In this document: piece after piece, positions 8,067 through 15,963 of the stretch
How positions within the stretch are numbered: position 1 is the first letter of the stretch
Layout of the letters: the number at the start of each line of letters is the position of its first letter
From: CG2-30-51-40 sp041753575
Lineage (GTDB): Bacteria > Desulfobacterota > DSM-4660 > Desulfatiglandales > Desulfatiglandaceae
DNA length: 64,000 bases
Assembly: GCA_041753575.1 (NCBI GenBank)
Contig: JBGSUA010000123.1
Span: forward strand, 6,673-70,672
Direction: 5' to 3'
The notes under the pieces: generated by a model
The model's database searches: none
What the model saw: the letters and a program-made list of their open reading frames with translations, nothing else
Told to the model about the DNA's origin: nothing
Program-made: the position numbers and the translations under genes

Positions 8067-10238
8067 ATGTTTGTAGGGGAAAACCTGGAAAGAGTTGACG
8101 CCCTGGAAAAGGTCATGGGAAAGGGCATGTTCGCTGGAGACCTCAGGATGGAGGGGATGCTCTTTGCCGTGGTTCTGAGAAGCGATAGATTCCATGCGAG
8201 GATCATTTCAATTGACGCCGATGACGCCCTTTCAACAGAGGGTGTGGCAAGAATAATAACCCACTCCGACATCCCCGGCGCAAACGGTTACGGGGTATTG
8301 AAAAAGGATCAGCCATACCTTGCCGAAGGATATGTGAGGTTTTTCGGTGAGCCCCTCGCGGTGATTATCGCCGAAAGCGAACGTATCGCAAGGGAGGCGG
8401 CATTAAAGATAAGGATTATCTATGAGGATATGGAGCCTCTGAACGATCCCTTCATGGCGGCCGTATCCACTGTCACCATACACAAGGGCGGAAATCTCCT
8501 TTGCCGAAAGAGCGTTTTCAAGGGCGACACAAAAAAGGCCGCCGCGGACTCCAGTGTGATAATAGAGCGCACATATTCAACGAGGCGTGTGGATCATGTG
8601 TTTCTTGAATGTGAGGCGGGGCTTGCCTTCCCGGATACATCTGGAAGGATTACAGTCATATCCTCAACGCAGAATATCCACTACAAACAAAAAGAGGTGT
8701 CACGGCTCCTTTCCCTTCCGGAGGAAAGGATTAGGATAATCCAGGCGCCGACCGGAGGGGGGTTCGGGGGAAAGCTGGATGTGACGGTGGAGGGCTATGC
8801 GGCTCTTGCCGCCTACCTTACCGGAAGACCGGTGATGGTGAGATACACCAGAGAGGAGAGCATGCTCTCCAACACCAAGCGCCATCCTCTTTATATGAAC
8901 TACAGGACAGGGGCGGCTAAAGACGGAAGGCTCACCTTTCTTGAGGCTAAGATCATTGGCGACACAGGGGCCTATGCCTCATATGGCGCGGTGGTGGCCT
9001 TGAGGGCCGCGGTACATGCAACAGGTCCCTACCAGGTGCCCAATGTAGAAGTTGAAAGCAGCATGTATTTCACCAACAACCCCGTATGCGGAGCCATGCG
9101 CGGCTTTGGAATCCCTCAGACAGCCTTTGCCCATGAATCCCAGATGGACCTCCTTGCTGAGGCCCTTTGCATTGATCCGCTGGAGATAAGGAAGATAAAC
9201 GCCTTGAGGAAGGGCTCTGAAACAGCAACCGGCCAGGTGCTCAACCACAGCGTTGGATTCTACGACGCCCTCAAGTGCATTGAGCCTGCCTGGAAAGAGA
9301 GGAAAAAGACCGGCAACAACGGTTTCGGCCTGGGCTGCATGTTTTACGGGATCGGCAACACCGGGGTTCCGAACCCCTCTGCCTGCCATCTTACCCTCAT
9401 GCCTGAGGGAAAAATAGGTTTCCATCTTGGGGCCTGTGACATAGGACAGGGCTCCGACACTGTGCTCACCCAGATCCTCCTTGAGACACTGGGGCTTGAG
9501 AAGAACTGTGTGCTACTCCTCAAAGGCGACAGCGACACCACAAGGGATGCCGGTTCAAGCTCTGCAAGCCGCCAGACCTATATCACAGGAAAGGCCGTCT
9601 TTGAGGCAGGAAGTAAACTCCGCTCCTATCTTGAGGAAAAGGGCATAAATAAAGGAAGGTCCCTCAAGGATATCTGCTCAGCGGCCAGTGGTGAAGGCGG
9701 CCCGATCTTTGACGGCTTCTTTGATCCGCCCACCACACCCCTGGATCCGGTAACGGGTCAGGGTATTCCTTATGCCACTTACGCCTTTGCCGCACACATG
9801 ACAGAGGTTGAAGTTGACGCCGCGACCTGCGTGTGCAGGGTAAAGAAGGTCCACGCCGCGCACGATGTAGGCAGGGCAATAAATCCCGATGCCGTGAGGG
9901 GACAAATATTTGGAGGAGTCGCCATGGGAATAGGCTTCGCCCTCATGGAGGAGTTCATTCCTTCAAGAAGCAAGAGCCTTTACTCCTATTATATCCCCAC
10001 CTCAATGGATATGCCCTCTGTTGAGACATATCTCGTTGAAGACGAAGAACCCACAGGCCCTTATGGCGCGAAGGGGGTGGGAGAGCCCGCCCTCATACCC
10101 CAGGGGGCAAGCATAATGAACGCCATAAGGGATGCCACAGGTATTCGCGGATTTGAACTTCCCTGCAATTTTGAAAGGCTATGCGTTCTCTCGGAAAATA
10201 ATGATTGTAACTACTCAGGTTCAAAGTTCAAGGGTTAA
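8067..10238 (+). CDS. Molybdenum hydroxylase, Mo-cofactor subunit (nicotinate dehydrogenase-like)
   Basis: The catalytic subunit, 723 residues, binding the molybdopterin cofactor. Visible features are the Gly-rich TGGGFGGKLD loop near residue 230, the CGAMRGFGIPQ loop near residue 345, DIGQGSDTVLTQ near residue 460, and the catalytic Glu of GAKGVGEPALIPQG near residue 672. It should hydroxylate a carbon next to a ring nitrogen, for example nicotinate to 6-hydroxynicotinate, given hnr and ena downstream. In Eubacterium barkeri the Mo subunit is split in two genes; here it is one. The last nine residues (NYSGSKFKG) and the stop codon come from the repeat at 10207-10271, so the original C-terminus has been replaced or extended. 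Confidence 0.88.
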   Translation: MFVGENLERVDALEKVMGKGMFAGDLRMEGMLFAVVLRSDRFHARIISIDADDALSTEGVARIITHSDIPGANGYGVLKKDQPYLAEGYVRFFGEPLAVIIAESERIAREAALKIRIIYEDMEPLNDPFMAAVSTVTIHKGGNLLCRKSVFKGDTKKAAADSSVIIERTYSTRRVDHVFLECEAGLAFPDTSGRITVISSTQNIHYKQKEVSRLLSLPEERIRIIQAPTGGGFGGKLDVTVEGYAALAAYLTGRPVMVRYTREESMLSNTKRHPLYMNYRTGAAKDGRLTFLEAKIIGDTGAYASYGAVVALRAAVHATGPYQVPNVEVESSMYFTNNPVCGAMRGFGIPQTAFAHESQMDLLAEALCIDPLEIRKINALRKGSETATGQVLNHSVGFYDALKCIEPAWKERKKTGNNGFGLGCMFYGIGNTGVPNPSACHLTLMPEGKIGFHLGACDIGQGSDTVLTQILLETLGLEKNCVLLLKGDSDTTRDAGSSSASRQTYITGKAVFEAGSKLRSYLEEKGINKGRSLKDICSAASGEGGPIFDGFFDPPTTPLDPVTGQGIPYATYAFAAHMTEVEVDAATCVCRVKKVHAAHDVGRAINPDAVRGQIFGGVAMGIGFALMEEFIPSRSKSLYSYYIPTSMDMPSVETYLVEDEEPTGPYGAKGVGEPALIPQGASIMNAIRDATGIRGFELPCNFERLCVLSENNDCNYSGSKFKG

Positions 10239-10271
10239 CGGTTCAAGGAACCTGACAACCTGAGCAGTTAC
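10207..10271 (+). repeat. 65-bp deletion derivative of the 1524-1744 element
   Basis: It begins GTAACTACTCAG (10207-10218) and ends CTGAGCAGTTAC (10260-10271), the same inverted ends as the element at 1524-1744. The interior consists only of the two flank regions joined together: a TTCAAGGGTT-type left flank and AACCTGACAA on the right. The four-helix-bundle gene is absent and no target duplication is visible. It overlaps the 3' end of the Mo-subunit gene and gives that gene its stop codon. Confidence 0.65.
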
Positions 10272-10292
10272 TACAAGTTAAAGGAGGCTTAT

Positions 10293-11447
10293 ATGAGCGA
10301 GGTATTAATAAAGAACATCGGGTCCATTTTTACGGGAGACATTGATTATCCAATCATGGAAGGCCCATTATCCGTCATGATAAAGGACGGAAAGATCGCG
10401 GCCATAGAAAAGGGAGACTGCGGAGGTGGTGCCGCCAAGGTGATTGACGCCTCCCTCATGACCCTCGCACCGGGTCTTATTGACAGCCACACTCACCCGG
10501 TATTCGGCGATTTCACCCCCAGGCAGAACATGATCGGATTTATTGACAGCTCTCTCCACGGAGGAGTGACCTCCATGATCTCGGCAGGCGAGGTGCATCT
10601 TCCCGGAAGGCCCAAGGATCCCAAATCGGCAAAGGCCCTGGCGCTCCTTTCAAAGAGGTGCTTTGAAAACGCAAGGCCCTCCGGAGTGAAGGTTTATGCG
10701 GGCGCGCTGATTCTTGAAAAGGGCCTCAAGGAGGAGGACTTCAAAGAATTGAGTGAAGACGGTGTCCGTCTTGTGGGCGAGATAGGTCTTGGAACCGTTA
10801 AGACGGCCTCAGAGGCAAAGGAGATGGTTGTCTGGGCCAAAAAATACGGCATGAAGGTCATGATGCATGTGGGAGGGACCAGCATTCCGGGGAGTTCCAC
10901 AGTCACGTGCGCAGATGTCCTGGAGGCGGACCCTACCGTTGCCTGTCACCTGAACGGAGGGCCTACCTGTATCCCGCCGAAGGAGGCCTTCCAGGTCATT
11001 GAAAAGTCAAACTGCGCAATAGAGCTTGTGCATTGCGGCAACATGCTCGCGGCCCTTGAGATAGGCAGATTCCTCAAGGAGACAAATAGGCTTTCAAGGC
11101 TCATCCTGGGTAACGACGCCCCGTCCGGGACAGGAGTAATCCCCCTCGGCATCTGGAGGATGATCACATTTGTATCGGGAATGTGCCAGGTGCCTGGCGA
11201 GACAGCGATTTGCCTGGCCACCGGAAACACAAAAAAGGTCTTCGACCTTGAGGAGGGCATCATTAGAAAACGCGCTCCGGCGGACCTCCAGCTCATTGAC
11301 GCGCCAATGGGGTCCGAGGGGAGGAACGCGAAGGAGGCCATTGAAAAGGGCGACATCCCTGGGATAGGCATGGTTATGATAGACGGAGTTGTAAAGGCCC
11401 AGATAAGCCGCAACACCCCGCCTCCTGCCAGAAAACCCATATTCTAG
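10293..11447 (+). CDS. ena: Enamidase (1,4,5,6-tetrahydro-6-oxonicotinate hydrolase), amidohydrolase superfamily
   Basis: A 384-residue metal-dependent amidohydrolase. Metal ligands are visible in GLIDSHTHP (about residue 68) and in MMHVGGTSIPGSSTV (about residue 190). ILGNDAPSGTGVIPLG (about residue 272) carries the conserved Asp. The sequence closely follows what I recall of Eubacterium barkeri enamidase, including HGGVTSMISAG, PGRPKDP, GVKVYAGALILEKGL and the C-terminal SRNTPP. That enzyme opens tetrahydro-oxonicotinate to ammonia and (S)-2-formylglutarate. AAGGAGG precedes the start, and hnr follows 13 bases later. The identity by recall could not be checked by alignment; a related cyclic-amide hydrolase is the alternative. 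Confidence 0.85.
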   Translation: MSEVLIKNIGSIFTGDIDYPIMEGPLSVMIKDGKIAAIEKGDCGGGAAKVIDASLMTLAPGLIDSHTHPVFGDFTPRQNMIGFIDSSLHGGVTSMISAGEVHLPGRPKDPKSAKALALLSKRCFENARPSGVKVYAGALILEKGLKEEDFKELSEDGVRLVGEIGLGTVKTASEAKEMVVWAKKYGMKVMMHVGGTSIPGSSTVTCADVLEADPTVACHLNGGPTCIPPKEAFQVIEKSNCAIELVHCGNMLAALEIGRFLKETNRLSRLILGNDAPSGTGVIPLGIWRMITFVSGMCQVPGETAICLATGNTKKVFDLEEGIIRKRAPADLQLIDAPMGSEGRNAKEAIEKGDIPGIGMVMIDGVVKAQISRNTPPPARKPIF

Positions 11448-11460
11448 GGGAGGGAGTGTC

Positions 11461-12972
11461 TTGGAGATAAGGCTTGAAAACTGCGCCGGCTGCGGCCTCT
11501 GCACTGAGGTCTGCCCCCTGGGGATTTTGAGGGTTGAGGGCAAAAAGATCCGAATGTCGGAAGGCTGCGTTGAGTGCATGACATGCGCTAAGGTCTGTCC
11601 CAGCAAGGTCTTTGAGTTCAAGGCTGAAAAGGCCTGGCCGGTCTGCACCGCCTGCCCGGTAATGTGCTCCATCCCTGAGGGAGGGCTTGGGGCGTGCCAC
11701 CGTTATACCAACAGGGGAGGAGAGATCATCCGCAAGGCCCGTCTTGTGACCATTGATGAGGTAAGGCAGTATCTCACAGGCCCCAACCAGGAAGGCAGAG
11801 AGCCACTCATAACCGGAATAGGCTCAGGGACTACATATCCTGATTTCAGACCCTCTCCAGTGATCGTCTCCGCAATAAGGGACGGAGTGGACATGGTGAC
11901 CGTTGTGACCGAGGCGCCCCTGAGCTACAGCGGTCTCAAGCTCAAGCTCGATACGGATCAGTATCTGGGAACCGAAGGAAAGAGGATATTCACCCGGATC
12001 AGAGGAAAGCGCCATGTGGGGCATCTGTGCACAGAGGAGTATGGATCAAAGATTCTTTCTCTGGGTGGGGTTAACATCCTCACCTCCAAGCAAGGGCTAT
12101 TCGCGGCAAGGATCATAAAGGAGATCCTAGAAGGGAAAGAGGCGGTCTTATCTGTTGAGGACGGAGCCAAAGTAAAGGTAAGGATAGGGGCGCCTCCTGT
12201 GATTGACGAACTTGTCCAGGAGCGCATGAGGGTTGGGTGCGGTAGCGCGACAACAGGGCTTTTTGCCCCTTACATGGCCGATGCGGCGGATGAAGTAATA
12301 GTGCTTGACGGCCATATCACGGCCCTTTTCACCGAACACGCCTGCGGAAGGTTTATCGGGAAACCCCGCTCAGGCATCTATATAAAGGGACATAAGAGCA
12401 CCGATGGGAGGTATTTCCCGGAAAAGGGCGACGGCTGGGGAGGGACAAACATACATTCGCCTCTGGAAGTGATAGATCGAATAGACAAGGATGCCTTCAG
12501 GCCCGGCATGACCCTTCTCGTCACCGAGACGACAGGAGAGAAATCAGCCTTTTTCACCATGGGAGGAGATGGACTTTTCGAGTCAGAGCTTCCACCCAGG
12601 GCCGTGGTTTTCCTGGGTGTCCTCAGAGAGTCCTGTGAGGCAACCAGGGTAAGCGGCATCTTTGCGGCGGGCGTGGGCGGCTCCGCAAGGGCCGGCGTTA
12701 CCAAAAATCCCATCAGGCTTACAAGGGCGGTTCACAGGGGAGACGTGAAGGTAACAATAGGCGGAGCCAAACCCTTTATACTTCCTGGAGGAGGGATCAA
12801 CTTCCTGGTGGATGTGGAACGTATCAGTTTCGGCTCCATCTACACCTCGCCCACACCGTCCTTTATCCTGCCCATTGAATACACAATGACCTTTGAGACC
12901 TTCAGCTCCATAGGAGGCCACCTGGAGGCCGTGAGGCCCCTGGAAGATGTCATGGAGGAGAATTCCGGCTAG
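11461..12972 (+). CDS. hnr: 6-Hydroxynicotinate reductase (ferredoxin-dependent)
   Basis: A 503-residue iron-sulfur flavoprotein. Residues 8-18 (CxxCxxCxxxC) and 36-46 (the same pattern) form two [4Fe-4S] ferredoxin clusters. Cys 62, 65, 69 and 79 could hold a third cluster. This agrees with characterised Hnr, which has two [4Fe-4S], one [2Fe-2S] and a covalent flavin, and reduces 6-hydroxynicotinate to 1,4,5,6-tetrahydro-6-oxonicotinate. The segment GCGSATTG around residues 259-266 resembles the S-x-A-T signature to which ApbE-type enzymes attach FMN; this is a suggestion only. The start is a TTG at 11461 with GGGAGGGAG upstream. The stop codon abuts the UPF0280 start. Confidence 0.82.
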   Translation: MEIRLENCAGCGLCTEVCPLGILRVEGKKIRMSEGCVECMTCAKVCPSKVFEFKAEKAWPVCTACPVMCSIPEGGLGACHRYTNRGGEIIRKARLVTIDEVRQYLTGPNQEGREPLITGIGSGTTYPDFRPSPVIVSAIRDGVDMVTVVTEAPLSYSGLKLKLDTDQYLGTEGKRIFTRIRGKRHVGHLCTEEYGSKILSLGGVNILTSKQGLFAARIIKEILEGKEAVLSVEDGAKVKVRIGAPPVIDELVQERMRVGCGSATTGLFAPYMADAADEVIVLDGHITALFTEHACGRFIGKPRSGIYIKGHKSTDGRYFPEKGDGWGGTNIHSPLEVIDRIDKDAFRPGMTLLVTETTGEKSAFFTMGGDGLFESELPPRAVVFLGVLRESCEATRVSGIFAAGVGGSARAGVTKNPIRLTRAVHRGDVKVTIGGAKPFILPGGGINFLVDVERISFGSIYTSPTPSFILPIEYTMTFETFSSIGGHLEAVRPLEDVMEENSG

Positions 12973-13821
12973 ATGCTTTATCTGGAGCAGGGCCCAAGCT
13001 CCATTGTCATTACCGCTAAGAGGCTTCGGGATGATGGAGAGCCGGACGAGGATAAGGTCCTTGAGCTTCTTACAAGGCTTCAAATGGAGATAAAGGAGGC
13101 CCTCCCGATCCTCAGGCTCAGGGCGGGAAGGGTTACCAATTCAAGACATCTTCCGTGGATTGCAAGAAAGATGGTGGAGGCGGCTTCTGCGGTAGGCCCT
13201 GAGGAACTAACTGCCATGAGCGCGGTCGCGGGCGCCGTATCGGATGCGATCAAGGCCTTTCTTGTAGATGAAGGATTTGACCTGGCGCTGGTCAATAACG
13301 GCGGCGACATAGCGGCCTACTCCGCGTTGGATGAGACGATTTCCTTAGGGACAGCCGATCCCCGAGGCGGACTCAAGGGGCTTTCCTTGAAGATAAAAGG
13401 CCCCTTTGAACTGGGAATTGCCACAAGCGGCCTTGGAGGGAGGAGTCTCACAAAAGGTTGCGCTGATTCAGTCACGGTGATCGCGGAAAGCGCGGCCATT
13501 GCTGATGCTGCGGCAACCTTTGTCTGCAATGCTACATGTATCTCATCGCCGCTGATCAAGGTCGCCCTGTCTGAAGCCCTTGACCCGGAAACGGACATCC
13601 GCGGCGAGATAGTCACGGTCGAGGCGGGGGCATTAGCGCCTCTGGAAATAGCATCGGCCCTTCAAAAGGGCCTTGCCAATGCGTCAGATTTGAAACGAAG
13701 GGGCCTGATCATGGATGCGGTCATAAGTGTTAAGGGACTTACGGCATCAACCTTCGGGCCTGGATCAAGAATCGTAATGGAGGAAAGATATGCAGATCAG
13801 AAAGATTGTGACGGTTGTTGA
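12973..13821 (+). CDS. UPF0280 family protein (ApbE superfamily)
   Basis: A 282-residue protein matching the UPF0280 family, which belongs to the same superfamily as the FMN transferase ApbE. ApbE-like features include VNNGGDIAAY (about residues 108-117, resembling the nucleotide-binding GG-D region) and ATSGLGGRSLTKGCADSVTV (about residues 155-174). These resemble the positions where ApbE binds FAD and metal. It starts directly after the hnr stop codon and overlaps the next gene by 32 bases. Known: no function is established for this family that I can cite. Inferred: a flavinylation or cofactor-insertion helper for the adjacent reductase. The end carries a small CDGC motif. Confidence 0.75.
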   Translation: MLYLEQGPSSIVITAKRLRDDGEPDEDKVLELLTRLQMEIKEALPILRLRAGRVTNSRHLPWIARKMVEAASAVGPEELTAMSAVAGAVSDAIKAFLVDEGFDLALVNNGGDIAAYSALDETISLGTADPRGGLKGLSLKIKGPFELGIATSGLGGRSLTKGCADSVTVIAESAAIADAAATFVCNATCISSPLIKVALSEALDPETDIRGEIVTVEAGALAPLEIASALQKGLANASDLKRRGLIMDAVISVKGLTASTFGPGSRIVMEERYADQKDCDGC

Positions 13822-14362
13822 GGAAGTGAGAGTTGACGGGGAAAAGGCGCTGGAAAAGCCACTTAGAAAGGCGGCCTGCGCGGTGGTCTTCAAGAACCCC
13901 TTTGCCGGGAAGTACCAGCAGGATCTAACAGAGCTAATTGATTTCAGCGAGGAGATCGGAAAGGAGATCTCCGAGCGGGCGGTAAAGGCCCTGGGAGGCT
14001 CCCCTGTTGACTCCTACGGCAAGGCGACCATAGTCGGGGAAAAAGGAGAGCTTGAGCATGCGGCGGCCCTCATGCATCCCAAACTGGGCACTCCCCTTAG
14101 GAATGCCTGCGGCGGAGGAAAGGCCATCATCCCCTCGGCCAAGAAGCTCGGGAAAATGGGCGATTCCATTGATATCCCAATTCATTACAAGGACGCGGCC
14201 TTTGTAAGGAGCCACTTTGATGCCATGACCCTTGCCATCCCCGATGCCCCAAAGTCCGATGAGATAGTGCTGGCGGTGGCGGTAACAGACGGCGGAAGGC
14301 CCCACGCGCGCGTGGGGGGCCTCAAGATGGAAGATGCCAAAAAGGAAGACGGTTTGAGATAG
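13790..14362 (+). CDS. AA_synth (amino acid synthesis) family protein
   Basis: A 190-residue protein of the family labelled amino acid synthesis protein. Recognisable features are the N-terminal QIRKIVTVVEEV, the KNPFAGKYQQDL segment, the central ALMHPKLGTPLRNACGGGKA, and PIHYKDAAFVRSHFDAMT. The family name is historical and the biochemical role is unknown. GGAGGAAAG sits just before the ATG inside the UPF0280 gene, so the two are co-translated. It closes the catabolic operon. A 35-base copy of its 3' end, lacking 15 internal bases, is found at 15265-15299. It may stabilise or isomerise a pathway intermediate, but nothing in the sequence proves that. Confidence 0.75.
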   Translation: MQIRKIVTVVEEVRVDGEKALEKPLRKAACAVVFKNPFAGKYQQDLTELIDFSEEIGKEISERAVKALGGSPVDSYGKATIVGEKGELEHAAALMHPKLGTPLRNACGGGKAIIPSAKKLGKMGDSIDIPIHYKDAAFVRSHFDAMTLAIPDAPKSDEIVLAVAVTDGGRPHARVGGLKMEDAKKEDGLR

Positions 14363-14480
14363 AGCGACTACCCTCTGTCTTGGCCTCTTTGTTGAGACGG
14401 GCCACCTTGGTTAGAAGAAGATCCACTGTTTTCTCTACCGGACTTCCATGCGGCCCCTCTACTCAATAGTCCTTAGGAAA

Positions 14481-14879
14481 TCAAATCCAGGAGACTTCCA
14501 CAAGATGCTCTACCTTCTTGAATTCGGGGTCACCTGTAACAATTAAGGAGCTGGTCTTGATTGCTGTTGCTATGGCAAAGCAATCTGCATAAGAAACGGC
14601 GAATTCGGCTTTCAACTCAGAAGCCGAGAAGATGATAGCCGAAGAGACAGCAACCACCTCCACAGGCAGTTCGTAAAATTCCTCCAACTGCCTCCTTGCC
14701 TGCTCAAGCCCTATCCTCCTGACGGTCTGGTAGTGGACCTCACCCAGGTTTATCTCGCTTATGAAGGCCTTTGATTCACCGTTTCGGGAAGATACAAGAA
14801 ACCTTTCCACTTCATCCGAACCCCTTTCGTCCTGATAGAAACAGAGGATGGCATACGAATCAAAGAGGATATTTTTCAT
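14481..14879 (-). CDS. PIN-domain ribonuclease toxin (VapC-like)
   Basis: A 132-residue PIN domain. Acidic metal-site residues are visible: Asp7 in ILFDSYAIL, a Glu in EINLGEVHY near residue 46, Asp98 in SYADCFAIA, and Asp116 in VTGDPEF. These enzymes cleave RNA and are held inactive by a partner protein. The AbrB-type antitoxin gene lies immediately upstream and overlaps it by 20 bases, the usual antitoxin-first order. The pair reads against the catabolic operon and seems to be an insertion behind it. Confidence 0.87.
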   Translation of the reverse strand: MKNILFDSYAILCFYQDERGSDEVERFLVSSRNGESKAFISEINLGEVHYQTVRRIGLEQARRQLEEFYELPVEVVAVSSAIIFSASELKAEFAVSYADCFAIATAIKTSSLIVTGDPEFKKVEHLVEVSWI

Positions 14880-15108
14880 CTATTTCTTTGTCTTTTGCCC
14901 TTTCCCGTAGAAGCTCCTTTGCAAGGGAAGCCCCCCCCTTGAGCACTCCTCTCAGGGCCTTTATAGGATCGTCAGGCAGCGGCGTGATCTCCGCATGGTT
15001 GTCCACTATGCGAAAAAGCACCTTCTTACCCGGTGTTATACCTAATTTTTCTCTGACCTCCTTGGGAATAACTATCTGTCCCTTGGAGGAGGCTGTAACG
15101 ACAGGCAC
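14860..15108 (-). CDS. AbrB/SpoVT-family antitoxin
   Basis: An 82-residue swapped-hairpin AbrB protein. The N-terminal 45 residues carry the canonical VTASSKGQIVIPKEVREKLG and PGKKVLFRI strands that bind DNA as a dimer. The C-terminal tail (from about residue 46) should wrap the PIN toxin. The start is a GTG at 15108 with GAGGT upstream. It probably represses its own promoter, as such antitoxins do; no clear operator was identified. Confidence 0.85.
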   Translation of the reverse strand: MPVVTASSKGQIVIPKEVREKLGITPGKKVLFRIVDNHAEITPLPDDPIKALRGVLKGGASLAKELLRERAKDKEIDEKYPL

Positions 15109-15264
15109 TGTGTTTTACCTCGCAAAAAATGTACTATTATACAAGAAAGATACCACCATATAAACCGTGCGTCAATAGGCTAGCGCGATAGTAAAACTAT
15201 TCCTATAAAGTAAGAGTATTTGCGCGTCTGATATCCTTTGCCTGAAAAGGTAAGCACAACTCTG

Positions 15265-15299
15265 GCGTAGGAGGTCTCAAGAAGGAAGACGGGCTTAGG
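15265..15299 (+). pseudogene. Fragment of an AA_synth gene 3' end
   Basis: Reading from 15265 gives VGGLKKEDGLR, matching the C-terminus of the AA_synth gene at 13790-14362 (VGGLK, then KKEDGLR) except for a 15-base internal difference. No other part of that gene is present. The PIN/AbrB pair lies between the two copies, so the module may have entered with a short duplication, or a second AA_synth gene has been lost. Confidence 0.5.
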
Positions 15300-15301
15300 A
15301 T

Positions 15302-15360
15302 GGTGTTGAAAAATCCGCTGTTCACAGGCTTAAGCTAAATTACCCAAACGCAAAGCAAGC
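15302..15360 (+). repeat. Partial copy of the CAGGCTGTTGAAAAA palindromic repeat family
   Basis: GTTGAAAAATCCGCTGTTCA followed by CAGGCT (15305-15330) matches the left arm of the repeat at 33396-33546 (ATTGAAAAATATGCTGTTCA, then CAGGCT). The right arm and central hairpin are missing, so this is a truncated copy between the AbrB and ybaK genes. Confidence 0.5.
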
Positions 15361-15371
15361 CTATATGGATA

Positions 15372-15860
15372 TCAGTAGCTTTTGGCGACTGAAACCATTG
15401 AAGGCCTGAGTATCCTGATCAAGTCGGTCGGTCCCATTGATGCCAAAAGGCCCCTCGCCCCTGCGTTGATGTAGATCAGGGGCAGAGTTGCGATGGTCTC
15501 CTCCATTAAAACCGGCAGTTTCTTGCGGATGCCGAAAGGGGAGGTCCCACCCACCTTGTAGCCTGTATGCCTTTCTGCAACGGCAGGATCGCAGGGGGAA
15601 ACGCTCTTTACCCCGATAGTGCGCGCAAGCGTCTTTGTGGAGACTTGCCGATCTCCATGCATGAGCACGATGAAGGGCCGCCGTGCCTCGTCTTCCATCA
15701 CAAGGGTCTTGATGACCGCATGTTCATCCACCTTAAGCTCACGCGCTGCCACCGATGTTCCGCCTCGCTCTTCATAGTCGTAGCTATGAAGAGCGAATGG
15801 GACTCCCTGCGCCTTTAGAAATCTTATTGCAGGGGTAGAAGGGATTTTCTCCTTGGCCAT
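15372..15860 (-). CDS. ybaK: Cys-tRNA(Pro)/YbaK-type deacylase
   Basis: A 162-residue YbaK/EbsC protein that removes mischarged amino acids, typically Cys, from tRNA(Pro). Family features are TPAIRFLKAQGVPFALHSY, VIKTLVMED (about residue 50), RQVSTKTLAR and KVGGTSPFGIRKKLPV (about residues 104-119). The GGTSPFG loop holds the catalytic region. The reading frame is open to 16004, but the family N-terminus MAKEKIPSTPA begins at 15860 with GAGGGTG ahead of it, so I use that start. It stands alone between repeat DNA and a DnaJ-domain gene in the same direction. Confidence 0.88.
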   Translation of the reverse strand: MAKEKIPSTPAIRFLKAQGVPFALHSYDYEERGGTSVAARELKVDEHAVIKTLVMEDEARRPFIVLMHGDRQVSTKTLARTIGVKSVSPCDPAVAERHTGYKVGGTSPFGIRKKLPVLMEETIATLPLIYINAGARGLLASMGPTDLIRILRPSMVSVAKSY

Positions 15861-15963
15861 TTCACCCTCAGAAGTTCTGTTTGTTACAAGCAGAGGCTCC
15901 CTTGCAGGTAGCAACCTCTCCGAAAAAATTAGCGCTTTATACCTTAATGGTTTTTCAAGCAGC

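Noticed and set aside
14363..14460. Minus-strand reading GPHGSPVEKTVDLLLTKVAR in the gap before the PIN gene
   Set aside because: It looks protein-like but is only about 34 codons between stops, with no start; perhaps a gene scrap, too weak to annotate.
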